From Collinsella aerofaciens (GTDB lineage Bacteria; Actinomycetota; Coriobacteriia; Coriobacteriales; Coriobacteriaceae), in assembly GCF_028206995.1 (NCBI RefSeq), contig NZ_JAQLFL010000006.1, positions 76,714 to 140,713 on the forward strand: a stretch of 64,000 bases of DNA, read 5' to 3'. Numbering within the stretch: the stretch's first letter is position 1; the number at the start of each line of letters is the position of its first letter. Below are positions 16,037 to 25,008 of the stretch, one piece after another. The notes beneath the pieces were generated by a model. It saw nothing but the letters and a program-made list of their open reading frames with translations, did no database searches and was not told the origin of the DNA. The position numbers and the translations under genes were made by a program.

Positions 16037-17722
16037 CTAATCGCGCGTCAGCTTACGGTGGATACGATGCGGCTGGGCCGCGTCCTCGCCCAGGCGCTCG
16101 ATGCGATTGGCCTGATAGGCCTCGAAGTTGCCCTCGAACCAATACCAGTTGCCCGGATTCTCGTCGGTGCCCTCCCACGCCAGAATGTGTGTGGCGACGC
16201 GGTCCAGGAACATACGGTCGTGGCTAATGACCACCGAGCAGCCCGGGAACTCGAGCAGCGCCGCTTCGAGTGAGGACAGCGTCTCGACGTCGAGATCGTT
16301 CGTGGGCTCGTCGAGGAGCAGCAGGTTGCCGCCCTGCTTGAGCGTGAGCGCCAGGTTCAGACGATTGCGCTCACCACCAGAGAGTACGCCAGCGCGCTTC
16401 TGCTGGTCCTGGCCCTTAAAGCCAAAGCTCGCCACGTACGCGCGGCTGGGGACCTCGGTCTCGCCGACCATCATGTGGTCCAGGCCATCCGAGACGACCT
16501 CCCACAGGTTCTTATCGGGATCGATGCCAGAACGGTTCTGGTCGACATAGGAGATCTTGACGGTCTCGCCCACCTCGAGCTCGCCCGAAGTCAGCGGCTC
16601 CAGGCCCACGATGGTCTTGAAGAGCGTAGTCTTGCCCACACCGTTGGGGCCGATGACGCCCACGATGCCGTTACGCGGCAGGGTGAACGAAAGGTCGTCG
16701 ATGAGCACACGGCCATCGAACTCCTTGTGCAGATGATGGGCCTCGAGCACCTTGTTGCCCAAACGCGGGCCCACAGGGATGCGGATGTCGGTCCAGTCGA
16801 GCTTCTGGCTTGCGCGGGCCTCGGCCTCCATCTCCTCGTAGCGAGCCAGACGGGCCTTGTTCTTTGCCTGGCGAGCCTTGGGCGAGCTGCGTACCCACTC
16901 GAGCTCGGCCTCCATGCGCTTGGCGAGCTTGGCGTCGCGGTTGCCCTGCGCCTCGATACGGGCGGCCTTGGTCTCCAGATACGTGGAGTAGTTGCCCTTG
17001 TAGGGATAAAGGTGACCGCGGTCGACCTCGCAGATCCACTCGGCAACGTTATCCAGGAAGTAGCGATCGTGCGTGACGGCAAGCACCGCGCCCTGGTAGT
17101 TGTGCAGGAAGTGCTCGAGCCACAGGATCGACTCGGCGTCCAGGTGGTTCGTGGGCTCGTCGAGCAGCAGCAGGTCGGGAGCTTCGAGCAGCAGCTTGCA
17201 CAGGGCCACGCGACGGCGCTCGCCGCCAGAGAGCACGTTGACCGGCATGTCGGAATCGGGCAGCTGCAGGGCGTCCATGGCCTGGCCGAGCTTGGAATCG
17301 ATATCCCAGCCGTCGGCGGCGTCGATCTCGTCCTGGAGCTTTCCCATCTCGGCCATGAGGGCGTCCATGTCGCAATCCGGGTCGCACATCTCCTCGCCGA
17401 TCTTGTTGAAGCGATCGACCTTGGCGATCATGTCGCCAAATGCCATGCGCACGTTCTCGATGACGGTCTTGTCGTCGTCGAGCGGCGGCTCCTGCTGCAG
17501 GATACCCACGGTGTAGCCGGGGGTGAGCCTGGCATCGCCGTTGGAGACCTCCTCGATGCCGGCCATGATCTTGAGCAGGGTCGACTTGCCCATACCGTTG
17601 GGGCCCACGACGCCGATCTTGGCACCGGGGTAGAAGCTCAGGGTCACGTCGTCAAGGATCACCTTGTCGCCATGGGCCTTGCGAGCCTGATACATCTGAT
17701 AAATGAACTCCGCCACAGTCAT
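16037..17722 (-). CDS. ettA: ABC-F ATPase, energy-dependent translational throttle protein
   Basis: A 561-aa soluble protein with two ABC cassettes: Walker A GPNGMGKST and signature LSGGERRRVAL, then GPNGVGKTT and LSGGERNRLNLAL. Both have LLLDEPTN Walker B motifs. The linker (PtIM) includes ELEWVRSSPKARQAKNKARL. There are no membrane segments. EttA binds the ribosomal E site and gates elongation according to the ATP/ADP ratio. ATG at 17722 follows AAGGAG. Length and motif set are normal for EttA. Confidence 0.92.
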   Translation of the reverse strand: MTVAEFIYQMYQARKAHGDKVILDDVTLSFYPGAKIGVVGPNGMGKSTLLKIMAGIEEVSNGDARLTPGYTVGILQQEPPLDDDKTVIENVRMAFGDMIAKVDRFNKIGEEMCDPDCDMDALMAEMGKLQDEIDAADGWDIDSKLGQAMDALQLPDSDMPVNVLSGGERRRVALCKLLLEAPDLLLLDEPTNHLDAESILWLEHFLHNYQGAVLAVTHDRYFLDNVAEWICEVDRGHLYPYKGNYSTYLETKAARIEAQGNRDAKLAKRMEAELEWVRSSPKARQAKNKARLARYEEMEAEARASQKLDWTDIRIPVGPRLGNKVLEAHHLHKEFDGRVLIDDLSFTLPRNGIVGVIGPNGVGKTTLFKTIVGLEPLTSGELEVGETVKISYVDQNRSGIDPDKNLWEVVSDGLDHMMVGETEVPSRAYVASFGFKGQDQQKRAGVLSGGERNRLNLALTLKQGGNLLLLDEPTNDLDVETLSSLEAALLEFPGCSVVISHDRMFLDRVATHILAWEGTDENPGNWYWFEGNFEAYQANRIERLGEDAAQPHRIHRKLTRD

Positions 17723-17800
17723 TTCTCCTTATCTAGCTGCGGAAATCTTCTCCCCCTCTCCGTTTTGGAAAAAGCGGAGAGGCAGTTCGCGCGTTCTAAT

Positions 17801-17828
17801 AAAAAGGGGCATGGTTGCCCACACCCCC
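17801..17828 (-). terminator. Terminator 3' of sdpI
   Basis: On the minus strand GGGGTGTGG and CCATGCCCC pair around a GCAA tetraloop (17806-17827), followed by TTTTTATT. It lies about 65 nt 3' of the sdpI stop and just before the ettA leader. A second hairpin (about 17756-17785) lies within the ettA leader. Confidence 0.75.
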
Positions 17829-17893
17829 TAATACTACCTGGGAAAAGTCCCCCGGAACATACTATGAACTGCGTACGCTAGTTTTCCGCAACC

Positions 17894-18598
17894 TTAACGA
17901 GCGGCTCGCTGCGATTTGCGCCACAACAGATACGAGTAGACGTAGACGGCTCCAACCGAACCAAACGCCAGAACCGCAATCACCGCGGCGACGACTTCAC
18001 TCGAAAGCACGCTGCCTGCCACGCCCATCACAATCAGGCCAATACCCAGCACCATAAAGCAGGCGCCGCCAAAACGCTGCGTACGGCGCCAGTTCTCGGG
18101 ATCGGCAAGCGCCCAGGGTGTCTTGATACCGAGCGTATAGTTCTGCTTCACACGCGGCAAGTAGTTGCCTACGCCGATGAACAGCAAACCGACAACACCG
18201 GAAATCAGCACGTTGACCGAACCGACCGCCGGCACCACGCCCCAGACCGTAAGCTCTCCCAGCCAGCTTATGGCGCACATGAACAAGGTGAAGGCGATTA
18301 CGAAGCCCTGGTAGAACTTGCCCGAGGTTCGATATGCCTCACCTTTGGGGTCGATGCGCGGCACCATGCAGAACAATGCGAGAAGCGCCAGAGGCAGCAC
18401 GCCGAGCGCGGAGGCCATCCAACTAGGACCCCAACCGTCGACGGCGCCGTTCGCGCCCCAGTGCGTGGGAATCTGTGCAGGCAGGCTCGGCATCACCATG
18501 AGGTGCGCTACAACATTAATAGCGCAGACCACAACAAGCATGGCCCACACGCGCGACGATACCCCCGTGGCGTGAATGCCCTTGTTTTCGTTATTCAT
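17894..18598 (-). CDS. sdpI: SdpI-like membrane protein
   Basis: A 234-aa protein of the SdpI/DUF1648 family: an N-terminal membrane segment followed by SLPAQIPTHWGANGAVDGWG, the DUF1648 hallmark, then several membrane segments and the family motif NYTLGIKTPWALADPENWRRTQRFGG. In Bacillus SdpI gives immunity to the SdpC toxin and sequesters the repressor SdpR. The start at 18598 has GGAAGGTG upstream and overlaps the sdpR stop by 8 nt. No SdpABC genes are seen nearby. Confidence 0.82.
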   Translation of the reverse strand: MNNENKGIHATGVSSRVWAMLVVVCAINVVAHLMVMPSLPAQIPTHWGANGAVDGWGPSWMASALGVLPLALLALFCMVPRIDPKGEAYRTSGKFYQGFVIAFTLFMCAISWLGELTVWGVVPAVGSVNVLISGVVGLLFIGVGNYLPRVKQNYTLGIKTPWALADPENWRRTQRFGGACFMVLGIGLIVMGVAGSVLSSEVVAAVIAVLAFGSVGAVYVYSYLLWRKSQRAAR

Positions 18599-18869
18599 CC
18601 TTATCACCTTCCGTGTTTGTAAAGCCCATAAACCAACCGATCAAGTCCTGCATGACGGTGGTGTTTAAGCTGTAAACGATGTTTTGGCCATGACGTTCGT
18701 CGGTCACCAACCCGGCGTTTTTGAGCGTCGCCAAGTGATGGCTCAACGACGGCTTGCTGATGTCAAAATGCTCGGCAAGCTCCCCGGCCGTGCAATTGCC
18801 CTCGCGCAGCAGTTCCAAAATGTGACGCCGTGTAGGATCGGCCAGCGCCTTAAAACCCTCTCCCGGCAT
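18591..18869 (-). CDS. sdpR: ArsR-family regulator (SdpR-like)
   Basis: A 92-aa winged-helix regulator: FKALADPTRRHILELLREG, then the recognition region ISKPSLSHHLATLKNAGLV and the wing ERHGQNIVYSLN. No metal-binding Cys cluster. The start at 18869 has a perfect AGGAGGT 4 nt upstream. It is co-transcribed and overlapping with sdpI, so it likely represses its own operon until SdpI binds it. Confidence 0.85.
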   Translation of the reverse strand: MPGEGFKALADPTRRHILELLREGNCTAGELAEHFDISKPSLSHHLATLKNAGLVTDERHGQNIVYSLNTTVMQDLIGWFMGFTNTEGDKDE

Positions 18870-18917
18870 AAGACCTCCTCTCATCATCTCTCATGACGTG
18901 CACACTATACTCAATAT

Positions 18918-18941
18918 TTAGATGTTTGTCTAACTATCTAA
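18918..18941. promoter_or_regulatory. Candidate SdpR operator
   Basis: TTAGATGTTTGTCTAA (18918-18933) is an inverted repeat TTAGA-n6-TCTAA; a further ATCTAA at 18936-18941 also pairs with TTAGAT. It lies about 50 nt upstream of sdpR in its AT-rich promoter region, a usual place for ArsR-type autorepression. Confidence 0.5.
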
Positions 18942-19048
18942 TCGCAATGCTTCAAACCACATCAAAGCAAACGCCATCGCAACCTATGGGCGATTACCTA
19001 TAATGGCGATAGCTAAAACACGACCTGCTTCCCCATCGGAGGATGTCT

Positions 19049-19846
19049 ATGACCGAAACCACAGCCGCAACCCCCAACGAGACACGCGACACCAAGCTCG
19101 AGATCATCATGGGCCGCGAGGCACTCGACAAACTCGCCGCCGCCACGGTGCTGGTGCTCGGCTGCGGAGGTGTGGGCTCCAATTGCTGCGAGGCACTTGC
19201 CCGCGGCGGCATTGGTCATTTCGTCATTCTGGATAAGGACATCATCGCGCCCAGCAATATCAATCGCCAGGCCATCGCCTTTCACAGCACCGTCGGCAAG
19301 CGCAAAGTCGACGTCATGGAGGCTATGATTCACGACATCAACCCTACCGCTACCGTCATCAAGCGCACCGAATACCTGCTGAGCGACAACATCGATGATT
19401 TCTTCGCGAGCGTTTTGGAGCAGACGGACGGCAAGCTCGACTACGTCGTCGACGCCATCGACACCATCTCGGCCAAGCTCACCATTGCCAAATATGCTCA
19501 GGACCACGACATTCGTTTGGTTAGCTCCATGGGCGGGGCCAACAAGCTCCATCCCGAGTGCCTCCGCTTTGCCGACATTTTCGATACGGTACGTGACCCC
19601 ATGAGCCGCATCATGCGCAAAGAATGCAAGAAGCGTGGAATCAAGAGCCTGCATGTACTGTTTAGCTGCGAGGAATCGGTTAAGACACAGCCCCGCGACC
19701 CTTCCAACATCCACGAGCGCACCGAGCTGGGAACCGCCAGCTTTATGCCGCCCATCATGGGCCAGATGATTGCCGGCGAGGTTATCCGCCAGATCAGCGG
19801 CCGCGGCACTGAGCGCGTACGCTCCGATGGCCAACGTCTGGACTAG
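19049..19846 (+). CDS. tcdA: tRNA threonylcarbamoyladenosine dehydratase
   Basis: A 265-aa ThiF/E1-like protein: ATP-binding VLVLGCGGVGSNCCEALARGG, ILDKDIIAPSNINRQ, and YVVDAIDTISAKL. TcdA cyclises t6A37 of tRNAs in an ATP-dependent step. The start at 19049 has GGAGG 6 nt upstream; the ATG at 19043 overlaps that site and is unlikely. tatD follows after 14 nt. Confidence 0.88.
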   Translation: MTETTAATPNETRDTKLEIIMGREALDKLAAATVLVLGCGGVGSNCCEALARGGIGHFVILDKDIIAPSNINRQAIAFHSTVGKRKVDVMEAMIHDINPTATVIKRTEYLLSDNIDDFFASVLEQTDGKLDYVVDAIDTISAKLTIAKYAQDHDIRLVSSMGGANKLHPECLRFADIFDTVRDPMSRIMRKECKKRGIKSLHVLFSCEESVKTQPRDPSNIHERTELGTASFMPPIMGQMIAGEVIRQISGRGTERVRSDGQRLD

Positions 19847-19860
19847 CGGAGCGCACCGAG

Positions 19861-20643
19861 ATGGAGCCCCGGTTATTTGATGCACACTGCCATCTTGATT
19901 TAATGGCTCACCCGGACGCCGTTGCCGATGAGGCGACGGCGCTGGGCTTGGGTCTATTTGACTGCGGCGTCAATCCGCGCGACTTTTCGGCCGCAAACGA
20001 GCGCGCCTGTCGCCAACTAGGCATCATCGCCGGCGTTGGGCTTCACCCCTGGTGGCTCGCCGATGGTCACTGCGGTTTTGTCGAAGTCAATCTGCTTTGC
20101 GAAGTTGCTGCCCAAGAACGCTACATCGGCGAAGTCGGACTCGACTTTTCCGCGCGCTTTGCTGGAAGTGAGCCGCTACAAATACAGGCACTTAACCGGC
20201 TCTGCGATGCGCTCGTGCAGCATCCTCTTACCGGGCGCGTGATATCAATTCACGCCGTTCGTTCGGCAGGAGCCGTACTGGACGTCCTCGAATCGCATGG
20301 ACTACTCATCCCAAACCCCGACTCCCCCGTTATCATCTTCCACTGGTTTAGCGGTACTTCGGACGAACTCGTCCGCGCGCGTAATGCGGGCTGTTATTTT
20401 TCCGTCAACGAACGCATGCTCGCGACCAAGCGCGGTCGCGAATACGCACGACAGATTCCACTCGACCGCCTACTGCTCGAGACCGATGCGCCGGCCGAAC
20501 CAAACACAGAAACAAGCGCGCAGTCGCTCATCAAATCGCTCACAAGGACCTCGATGCGCATTGCCTCACTCAAAAACTGTGACGCAAAGCGCATCGAGTC
20601 GGCAGTTTTAACAAATGCGCACTCTGTTTTTGACCTTCGCTAG
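19861..20643 (+). CDS. TatD-family metal-dependent DNase
   Basis: A 260-aa amidohydrolase-fold protein: metal ligands in FDAHCHLDL, GVGLHPWW, IGEVGLDFS, VISIHAVRSAG, IIFHWFSGT and LLLETDAPAEP. TatD-like enzymes are Mg-dependent 3'-5' exonucleases linked to DNA repair or degradation. Although the key motifs are kept, the sequence is divergent, with Trp after the HP motif and CFSVNE-type changes later. Probably co-transcribed with tcdA. Confidence 0.82.
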   Translation: MEPRLFDAHCHLDLMAHPDAVADEATALGLGLFDCGVNPRDFSAANERACRQLGIIAGVGLHPWWLADGHCGFVEVNLLCEVAAQERYIGEVGLDFSARFAGSEPLQIQALNRLCDALVQHPLTGRVISIHAVRSAGAVLDVLESHGLLIPNPDSPVIIFHWFSGTSDELVRARNAGCYFSVNERMLATKRGREYARQIPLDRLLLETDAPAEPNTETSAQSLIKSLTRTSMRIASLKNCDAKRIESAVLTNAHSVFDLR

Positions 20644-20649
20644 CCCCGG

Positions 20650-20877
20650 TGGACAAAAAATGCCAGATATGAGTACTGTTGCAAATCCAGTCACATTATT
20701 TTACGGCAAAATAGTGCCTTGATAATGTGCAGCTATCCATTATCAAGGCACTTTAAGGTGGTTAAAGTCATTTTTAGCAGGTTTTAATCGCTCGCAGACA
20801 CCCAACTAGGCCCTCAAAAGCTAAATTTCGCTGTTACTAAATTAGTGACAGTACTCATATTTAGCATTTTTTGTCCA
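20650..20877. mobile_element. MITE-like element, 228 bp, 30-bp terminal inverted repeats
   Basis: The ends 20650-20679 and 20848-20877 are inverted copies of each other (28 of 30 identical): TGGACAAAAAATGC, two changes, then TATGAGTACTGT. Inside lies a perfect 15-bp hairpin, AGTGCCTTGATAATG (20713-20727) with CATTATCAAGGCACT (20738-20752). The interior is AT-rich compared with neighbours, and no ORF of note is present. No clear target duplication is seen. Confidence 0.65.
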
Positions 20878-20880
20878 TGG

Positions 20881-20916
20881 AGTCCCGGGGAGGCGACAAT
20901 TCGACTCCCCGGGACT
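20881..20916. terminator. Strong hairpin 3' of the pfkB-family gene
   Basis: AGTCCCGGGGAG (20881-20892) and CTCCCCGGGACT (20905-20916) form a perfect 12-bp stem 6 nt beyond the stop of the minus-strand kinase gene. No U-tract follows on either strand, so it may be a processing or stability hairpin rather than a classical terminator. Confidence 0.55.
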
Positions 20917-20922
20917 GCTCAC

Positions 20923-21786
20923 CTATTCGGAAATCGGCACTCCATGGCCCCAGGAGCCTTCCATGCCGCACACGGTCGAGGCAAACCCGGCAGCAAAGTC
21001 GAGTGCACGCTCGATGGCCTCGGCACCATCCTCGCCACGCTTGGCGGAATCGAGATAACACATCAGGAACGAAGCCAGGAACGAGTCGCCCGCACCCATG
21101 GTGTCCTTCAAATCCGTTACCGGTTTAGCCAGTTGGCGGTAATAACGATCGCCATCATAGGCAATGCAGCCCTCAGCGCCAGCCGTTGCCGATACGAAAC
21201 GCGGACCTAGACCCCTCACCCATGCCAGACGCTCGCGAATCTCATCCTCGCTCGCGGCGTCTGCCGCGCTAAAGAATGCGAAGTCAACGTAGGGAGCAAT
21301 CTGCTCGTAGTACTCGTCGGTCGAATCGTCCGAGAAGTCAAACGAAACCGTGATGCCCGCGGCCTTCAACTTGGGAAGTTCGCGCTCGGTAAAGCAATAG
21401 TTGCCCGAGTGGACTACGTCGAACTGCTTCATGTACGCAAGGTCAAAGCGATCGAGCACATAGCGAGTATCACCACGGATGCCACCCTCATTGGAGCCAA
21501 GGAAGACACGGTCACCGTCGACGACGGTCACGCGAGCCGCTCCGTTCTCGCCAATCATCTGCTCGCACTTGTCAAGCTCGATACCCTCATCCTCAAGACT
21601 CGCAATCACGTGCTCGGCAGCAGCGTCATTACCAAAGATGCCCATATACGCGGAGCGCGCGGCTCCGCATTTCTTGGCATACACGGCAAAGTTCACCGCA
21701 TTGCCACCCGGATACATCGTGCGAATATGCTCGTAGCGGTCGACGACGTTGTCGCCAAACCCCAGTGCGCTCACGTTAAATGCCAT
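20923..21786 (-). CDS. PfkB-family sugar kinase (FrlD-like)
   Basis: A 287-aa ribokinase-family protein: N-terminal GFGDNVVDRYEHIRTMYPGGNAVN and the PfkB signature DTMGAGDSFLASFL with the catalytic Asp. The Tyr-Pro-Gly-Gly-Asn-Ala-Val-Asn stretch is typical of fructoselysine 6-kinase and related enzymes. No FrlB deglycase lies nearby, so the substrate is open. It is the third gene of a minus-strand run: Cof-HAD, HAD, kinase. Confidence 0.78.
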   Translation of the reverse strand: MAFNVSALGFGDNVVDRYEHIRTMYPGGNAVNFAVYAKKCGAARSAYMGIFGNDAAAEHVIASLEDEGIELDKCEQMIGENGAARVTVVDGDRVFLGSNEGGIRGDTRYVLDRFDLAYMKQFDVVHSGNYCFTERELPKLKAAGITVSFDFSDDSTDEYYEQIAPYVDFAFFSAADAASEDEIRERLAWVRGLGPRFVSATAGAEGCIAYDGDRYYRQLAKPVTDLKDTMGAGDSFLASFLMCYLDSAKRGEDGAEAIERALDFAAGFASTVCGMEGSWGHGVPISE

Positions 21787-21845
21787 AGCGCGCCCCTCTC
21801 TTATGCCAACGGAACCACTGTTGTGACAACAATGCCGCCCAGAAT

Positions 21846-22505
21846 CTACGCGAGTTCCAGCAGCTCCGGCAGCTGGTCGATAATCTTGTCCGCGGCATCC
21901 TGGCTAAAGCCAAAGCGCTCCTCGCGCTTGGCAATAACCGTCAGGCCGGCTCGCTTACCCGCGGTAATGCCCGGAACGGAATCCTCAACGCAGCAGCAGC
22001 GATTCGCGGGCAGCCCCAGCAGGTCCAGCGCATGCAGGTAGATGTCGGGCTCGGGTTTGCTCTCCTTAAACTGCTCGCCGCTCACCACATACTCAAAGGC
22101 ATCAGACAGCCCGCATGCGTTGAGCACTTCCTCGATGCTAACCATGGGAGACGAGCTGGCAAGCGCCACGCGAACGCCACGGCGCGGCAGCTCTCGAATC
22201 GTATCCACGGCGCCTGGGTTAATCAAAGCCTGATAGTCACGCGGACGCTTATGCGCCCACTCGTCCCAACGGGCCAACGCTTCCTCGCCAGTGAAGTGCC
22301 CCTTACCGGCGCGCTCAAACCAATCGACCAGCATATGCAGGAAGAACTGATGCGAGGTACCGACCTGCCCATTCAACTCCTCTTGAGTCAGATTAAGCCC
22401 AAGCTCCTTGGCAAACGCGGCAGTCTCGCCCAAGTAGTAATACTCGGTATCGACAATGACGCCGTCCATGTCAAAGATAACGGCGTCGAACGGAAATGCG
22501 GACAC
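21846..22505 (-). CDS. HAD-superfamily hydrolase, beta-phosphoglucomutase/phosphatase-like
   Basis: A 219-aa HAD subfamily IA protein: motif I FDMDGVIVDTEYYY, motif II LASSSP, Lys in FKESKPEPDIYL, and motif III VEDSVPGITAGKRAG. Probably a phosphosugar phosphatase or mutase; GVIVDTE is shared by both. Translation likely starts at GTG 22505 with GGGAGG upstream, since the ATG at 22553 precedes a terminator hairpin and adds non-family residues. Confidence 0.85.
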   Translation of the reverse strand: MSAFPFDAVIFDMDGVIVDTEYYYLGETAAFAKELGLNLTQEELNGQVGTSHQFFLHMLVDWFERAGKGHFTGEEALARWDEWAHKRPRDYQALINPGAVDTIRELPRRGVRVALASSSPMVSIEEVLNACGLSDAFEYVVSGEQFKESKPEPDIYLHALDLLGLPANRCCCVEDSVPGITAGKRAGLTVIAKREERFGFSQDAADKIIDQLPELLELA

Positions 22506-22524
22506 GGCACCCTCCCTAACAAAA

Positions 22525-22546
22525 GGACGCCCGCAAGCAGGCGCCC
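22525..22546 (-). terminator. Terminator between Cof-HAD and HAD genes
   Basis: GGACGCCCGC and GCAGGCGCCC (22525-22534, 22537-22546) form a GC-rich hairpin followed on the minus strand by TTTTG. It ends only about 10 nt before the ribosome binding site of the next gene. Confidence 0.65.
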
Positions 22547-22569
22547 GAGCCATGCATTAATCGGCGATT

Positions 22570-23412
22570 CTAACCCAGCAGCTTATCCAGCGTCACCGCA
22601 ATGCCATCTTCGTTGTTATCGGCGGTCACCATCTGGGCTACAGCCTTAACCTCTTCGACGGCGTTACCCATGGCAACACCGGTGCCGGCCCACTCAATCA
22701 TGGACTTGTCGTTCTGGCCGTCGCCAAACGATACGACCTCACTGGCATCGATGCCGAGCTTGGGCAGGGCACCCTCGAGTGCGCGGGCCTTGTCGATACC
22801 GGGCGCCGTGTACTCAAAGTACCAGTCGGCCGTAAACATGCCCGAAAGCGTCTGCTTAAAGGGCGCATACATCTCCTCGTAATGCGCCTGCAGGTAGGCC
22901 GGATCGCCCGCCGTCAGCAGCTTGTCCACGGGATAAGCATCAGCGACCTCATGCAGGCTCTCCACCTCGCGAATCTTAAGATCGCACGCGTCGCGCTCAT
23001 ACTTGACGATATTCTTCTGCGAGCCGTCAGGCAGCGTGATCATGCAATGGTACGAGTCCTCGACGTGCAAATCGCGACCGAGCGAAATCATAGGGATCAC
23101 GTCAAAATTACGCAGGTGATCAATCAGGCGATGCAATTCGTCGGCAGGCATAGCCTGATCGAACAGCACCTCGTCGGTCTGGGCATCGACGACGTGTGCG
23201 CCGTTAAAGGCCACCAGCAGACCGTCATGGTTTTGAAGGTCGAGCTCTTGCGCCAAGGCGTGCAGCCCCCATGCGGGACGGCCCGAAGCCAAAATGAGCT
23301 TAATGCCCGACTCCTGCGCCGCGAGCAGCTTCTCGCGCGTACGCGGGCTAATCACTTTCTGATCGTTGGTGAGCGTACCGTCGATATCCATCGCGATGGC
23401 TTTGATTGCCAT
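22570..23412 (-). CDS. Cof-type HAD phosphatase
   Basis: A 280-aa HAD IIB protein: motif I AMDIDGTLTNDQKVISPRT, motif II LASGRP, C2 cap in the middle, and motif III VVSFGDGQNDKSMIEWAG. Such enzymes remove phosphate from sugar phosphates or cofactors such as pyridoxal phosphate or FMN. The start at 23412 has GGGAGG upstream. Confidence 0.88.
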   Translation of the reverse strand: MAIKAIAMDIDGTLTNDQKVISPRTREKLLAAQESGIKLILASGRPAWGLHALAQELDLQNHDGLLVAFNGAHVVDAQTDEVLFDQAMPADELHRLIDHLRNFDVIPMISLGRDLHVEDSYHCMITLPDGSQKNIVKYERDACDLKIREVESLHEVADAYPVDKLLTAGDPAYLQAHYEEMYAPFKQTLSGMFTADWYFEYTAPGIDKARALEGALPKLGIDASEVVSFGDGQNDKSMIEWAGTGVAMGNAVEEVKAVAQMVTADNNEDGIAVTLDKLLG

Positions 23413-23561
23413 ATATGCCTCCCTGTCATTGAACAACCTTGTCTGAGCCATCATACAGAACACCCATCGCGACTCCGTTTACAACGGGAAAAATGTCATA
23501 TTGTCCCGAACATGAACGGCGTGTGGTCGTGAAGCTTTATCGCTCAGGTCAAATACGTCTG

Positions 23562-24236
23562 CTAGCGACGCTCATCCGTCGGTGTGCCCTCGACGATCGC
23601 GATGCCCGCCGATGCACCTAACGCGCTGGCGCCGGCCTCGATGAATGCGCAAGCCTCTTCGTAATTATGGATACCGCCCGCCGCCTTGATTGCCACGGCA
23701 TCGCCGAGCACCTCGTGCATCAGCCGCACGTCCTCGAGCTTAGCACCGCCAAAGCTTCTGCCAGTCGATGTCTTAAGGAATCCCGGCTTGGCCTCCAGCG
23801 CGATCTCGCATACACGGCGCTTGGCGGCGTCGTCGCCGTCCAGTTTGCACATCTCGACGATCACCTTGTCAGTGATGCCATGCGCGCGACAAAAATCAGC
23901 AATGGTAGTCATCTCGCGCTCGATGGCATCAAAATCGCGGTTCTCAACCGACTCCTGATTCAAAACGTAGTCAATCTCGGTAAAGCCACACGCAGCGTAT
24001 TCCTCAAACCTCGCAAGCTTCTCCTCAAGCGTCATAGTGCCCTGGGGAAAGTCGATAGCGCCGGCAAGGATGATGTCAGAGCCCTCGAGCATGGCGCGGC
24101 CCGTCTCGTACTCCTGCAGGTTCGCAAATACGCAGCGAAAGTTGTACTTTAACGCCTTCTCGACATACTGCTCAAACGTGTCCTCGGGGGCATCGATATA
24201 GTCGATGTATTTATTGATGGGTTTGGCAAGCGTCAT
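23562..24236 (-). CDS. deoC: Deoxyribose-phosphate aldolase
   Basis: A 224-aa class I aldolase. The Schiff-base lysine region is GFLKTSTGRSFGGAKLEDV; KVIVEMCKLDGDDAAKRR holds the second lysine, and IKAAGGIHNYEEA is the phosphate-binding loop. It cleaves 2-deoxyribose-5-phosphate to acetaldehyde and glyceraldehyde-3-phosphate. The region is more divergent than canonical DeoC (KTSTGR rather than KTSTGF). The start at 24236 follows GGAGG; the longer upstream frame is not coding-like. Confidence 0.85.
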   Translation of the reverse strand: MTLAKPINKYIDYIDAPEDTFEQYVEKALKYNFRCVFANLQEYETGRAMLEGSDIILAGAIDFPQGTMTLEEKLARFEEYAACGFTEIDYVLNQESVENRDFDAIEREMTTIADFCRAHGITDKVIVEMCKLDGDDAAKRRVCEIALEAKPGFLKTSTGRSFGGAKLEDVRLMHEVLGDAVAIKAAGGIHNYEEACAFIEAGASALGASAGIAIVEGTPTDERR

Positions 24237-24449
24237 GCTGGGCCTCCTTGTTCGGAGCTGACAACCGATTCGTGGTTTCACGCGAAAAACCACGTTCAAT
24301 GTACGCCCGGCATGCAAGGACAGCGTCCGCATTCCGACAAGTGGTATGAAATTAGCCGTAAACGTATATTTACGGACAGCGAATGGCACCGCATGCGGAT
24401 GCCGACAGCAAGGCATCCCCCCTCAATACACCCTCATGCCCATTTAAAT

Positions 24450-24545
24450 AGCAAGGGGCCCGTATCTGTTGGGATGCGGGCCCCTTTCGGCCATGACCTA
24501 TCTCAGCAGCAAAGACCACTTGCGGTGAGCGCGGTAGAACTCGAT
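24450..24545 (-). pseudogene. Remnant of the pgi 3' end plus terminator (left repeat of the cassette)
   Basis: The minus strand around 24519-24545 encodes IEFYRAHRK, exactly the C-terminus of the intact pgi at 28019, with synonymous differences (25 of 28 bases identical) and the stop TAG changed to TGG. A 30-nt terminator hairpin at 24455-24484 matches that 3' of pgi (27956-27985). Spacing between the two parts is nearly the same (35 and 33 nt). This looks like a displaced 3' end of another pgi allele left by site-specific insertion. Confidence 0.75.
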
Positions 24546-25008
24546 CGCACCATCTTATCCGAGCCGGGGCACGTTCGCATAGCGTGGCGCGTGACGGTTG
24601 CAAAACCACCCCATTTGAAACAAAGGCAAAAAAGTACTTGCAAAGACGCGTTCCGACATATAAGTTGATAAAAGACCGCCGTTGCGGTTTTAAGTAGATC
24701 GAGCATATGAAGTTTGAGTTTTAGCGTGTAAGAGAAGGAAGATCGGCAAAGTACAACCCCAAACGCAATGACAACTTAATGAGGTAACTGCCACATGTGA
24801 GGCACCCAGGGCATTGCTGTCTCGATTTTGAGCACGATGCCTTCCGCCTTGCATGGGCCGTTCCATCCCGCCCCTGCAGCAACTGCCTCACGGGCTCATT
24901 GAAAACCGCATAGCACCCCAACGTCAGCACATCACCCACGGCAAGCACATCACTCACGACAACCAACACATCAACAAACAGCACGAACATCAACCGATTG
25001 GAGAAGCT
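24546..25008 (+). other. Non-coding start of the cassette
   Basis: About 460 bp with no credible gene. The frame of the next gene stays open back to 24853, but that part is a His/Gln-rich translation of repeats such as CACATCAC and has no ribosome binding site. A possible plus-strand promoter is TTGCAA (24638-24643), 15 nt, TATAAG (24659-24664). The region is more AT-rich than the neighbours. Confidence 0.4.

Noticed and set aside
24853..25008. N-terminal extension of the 25009 gene
   Set aside because: In frame but made of His/Gln-rich translation of short repeats with no ribosome binding site; GGAGA precedes ATG 25009.
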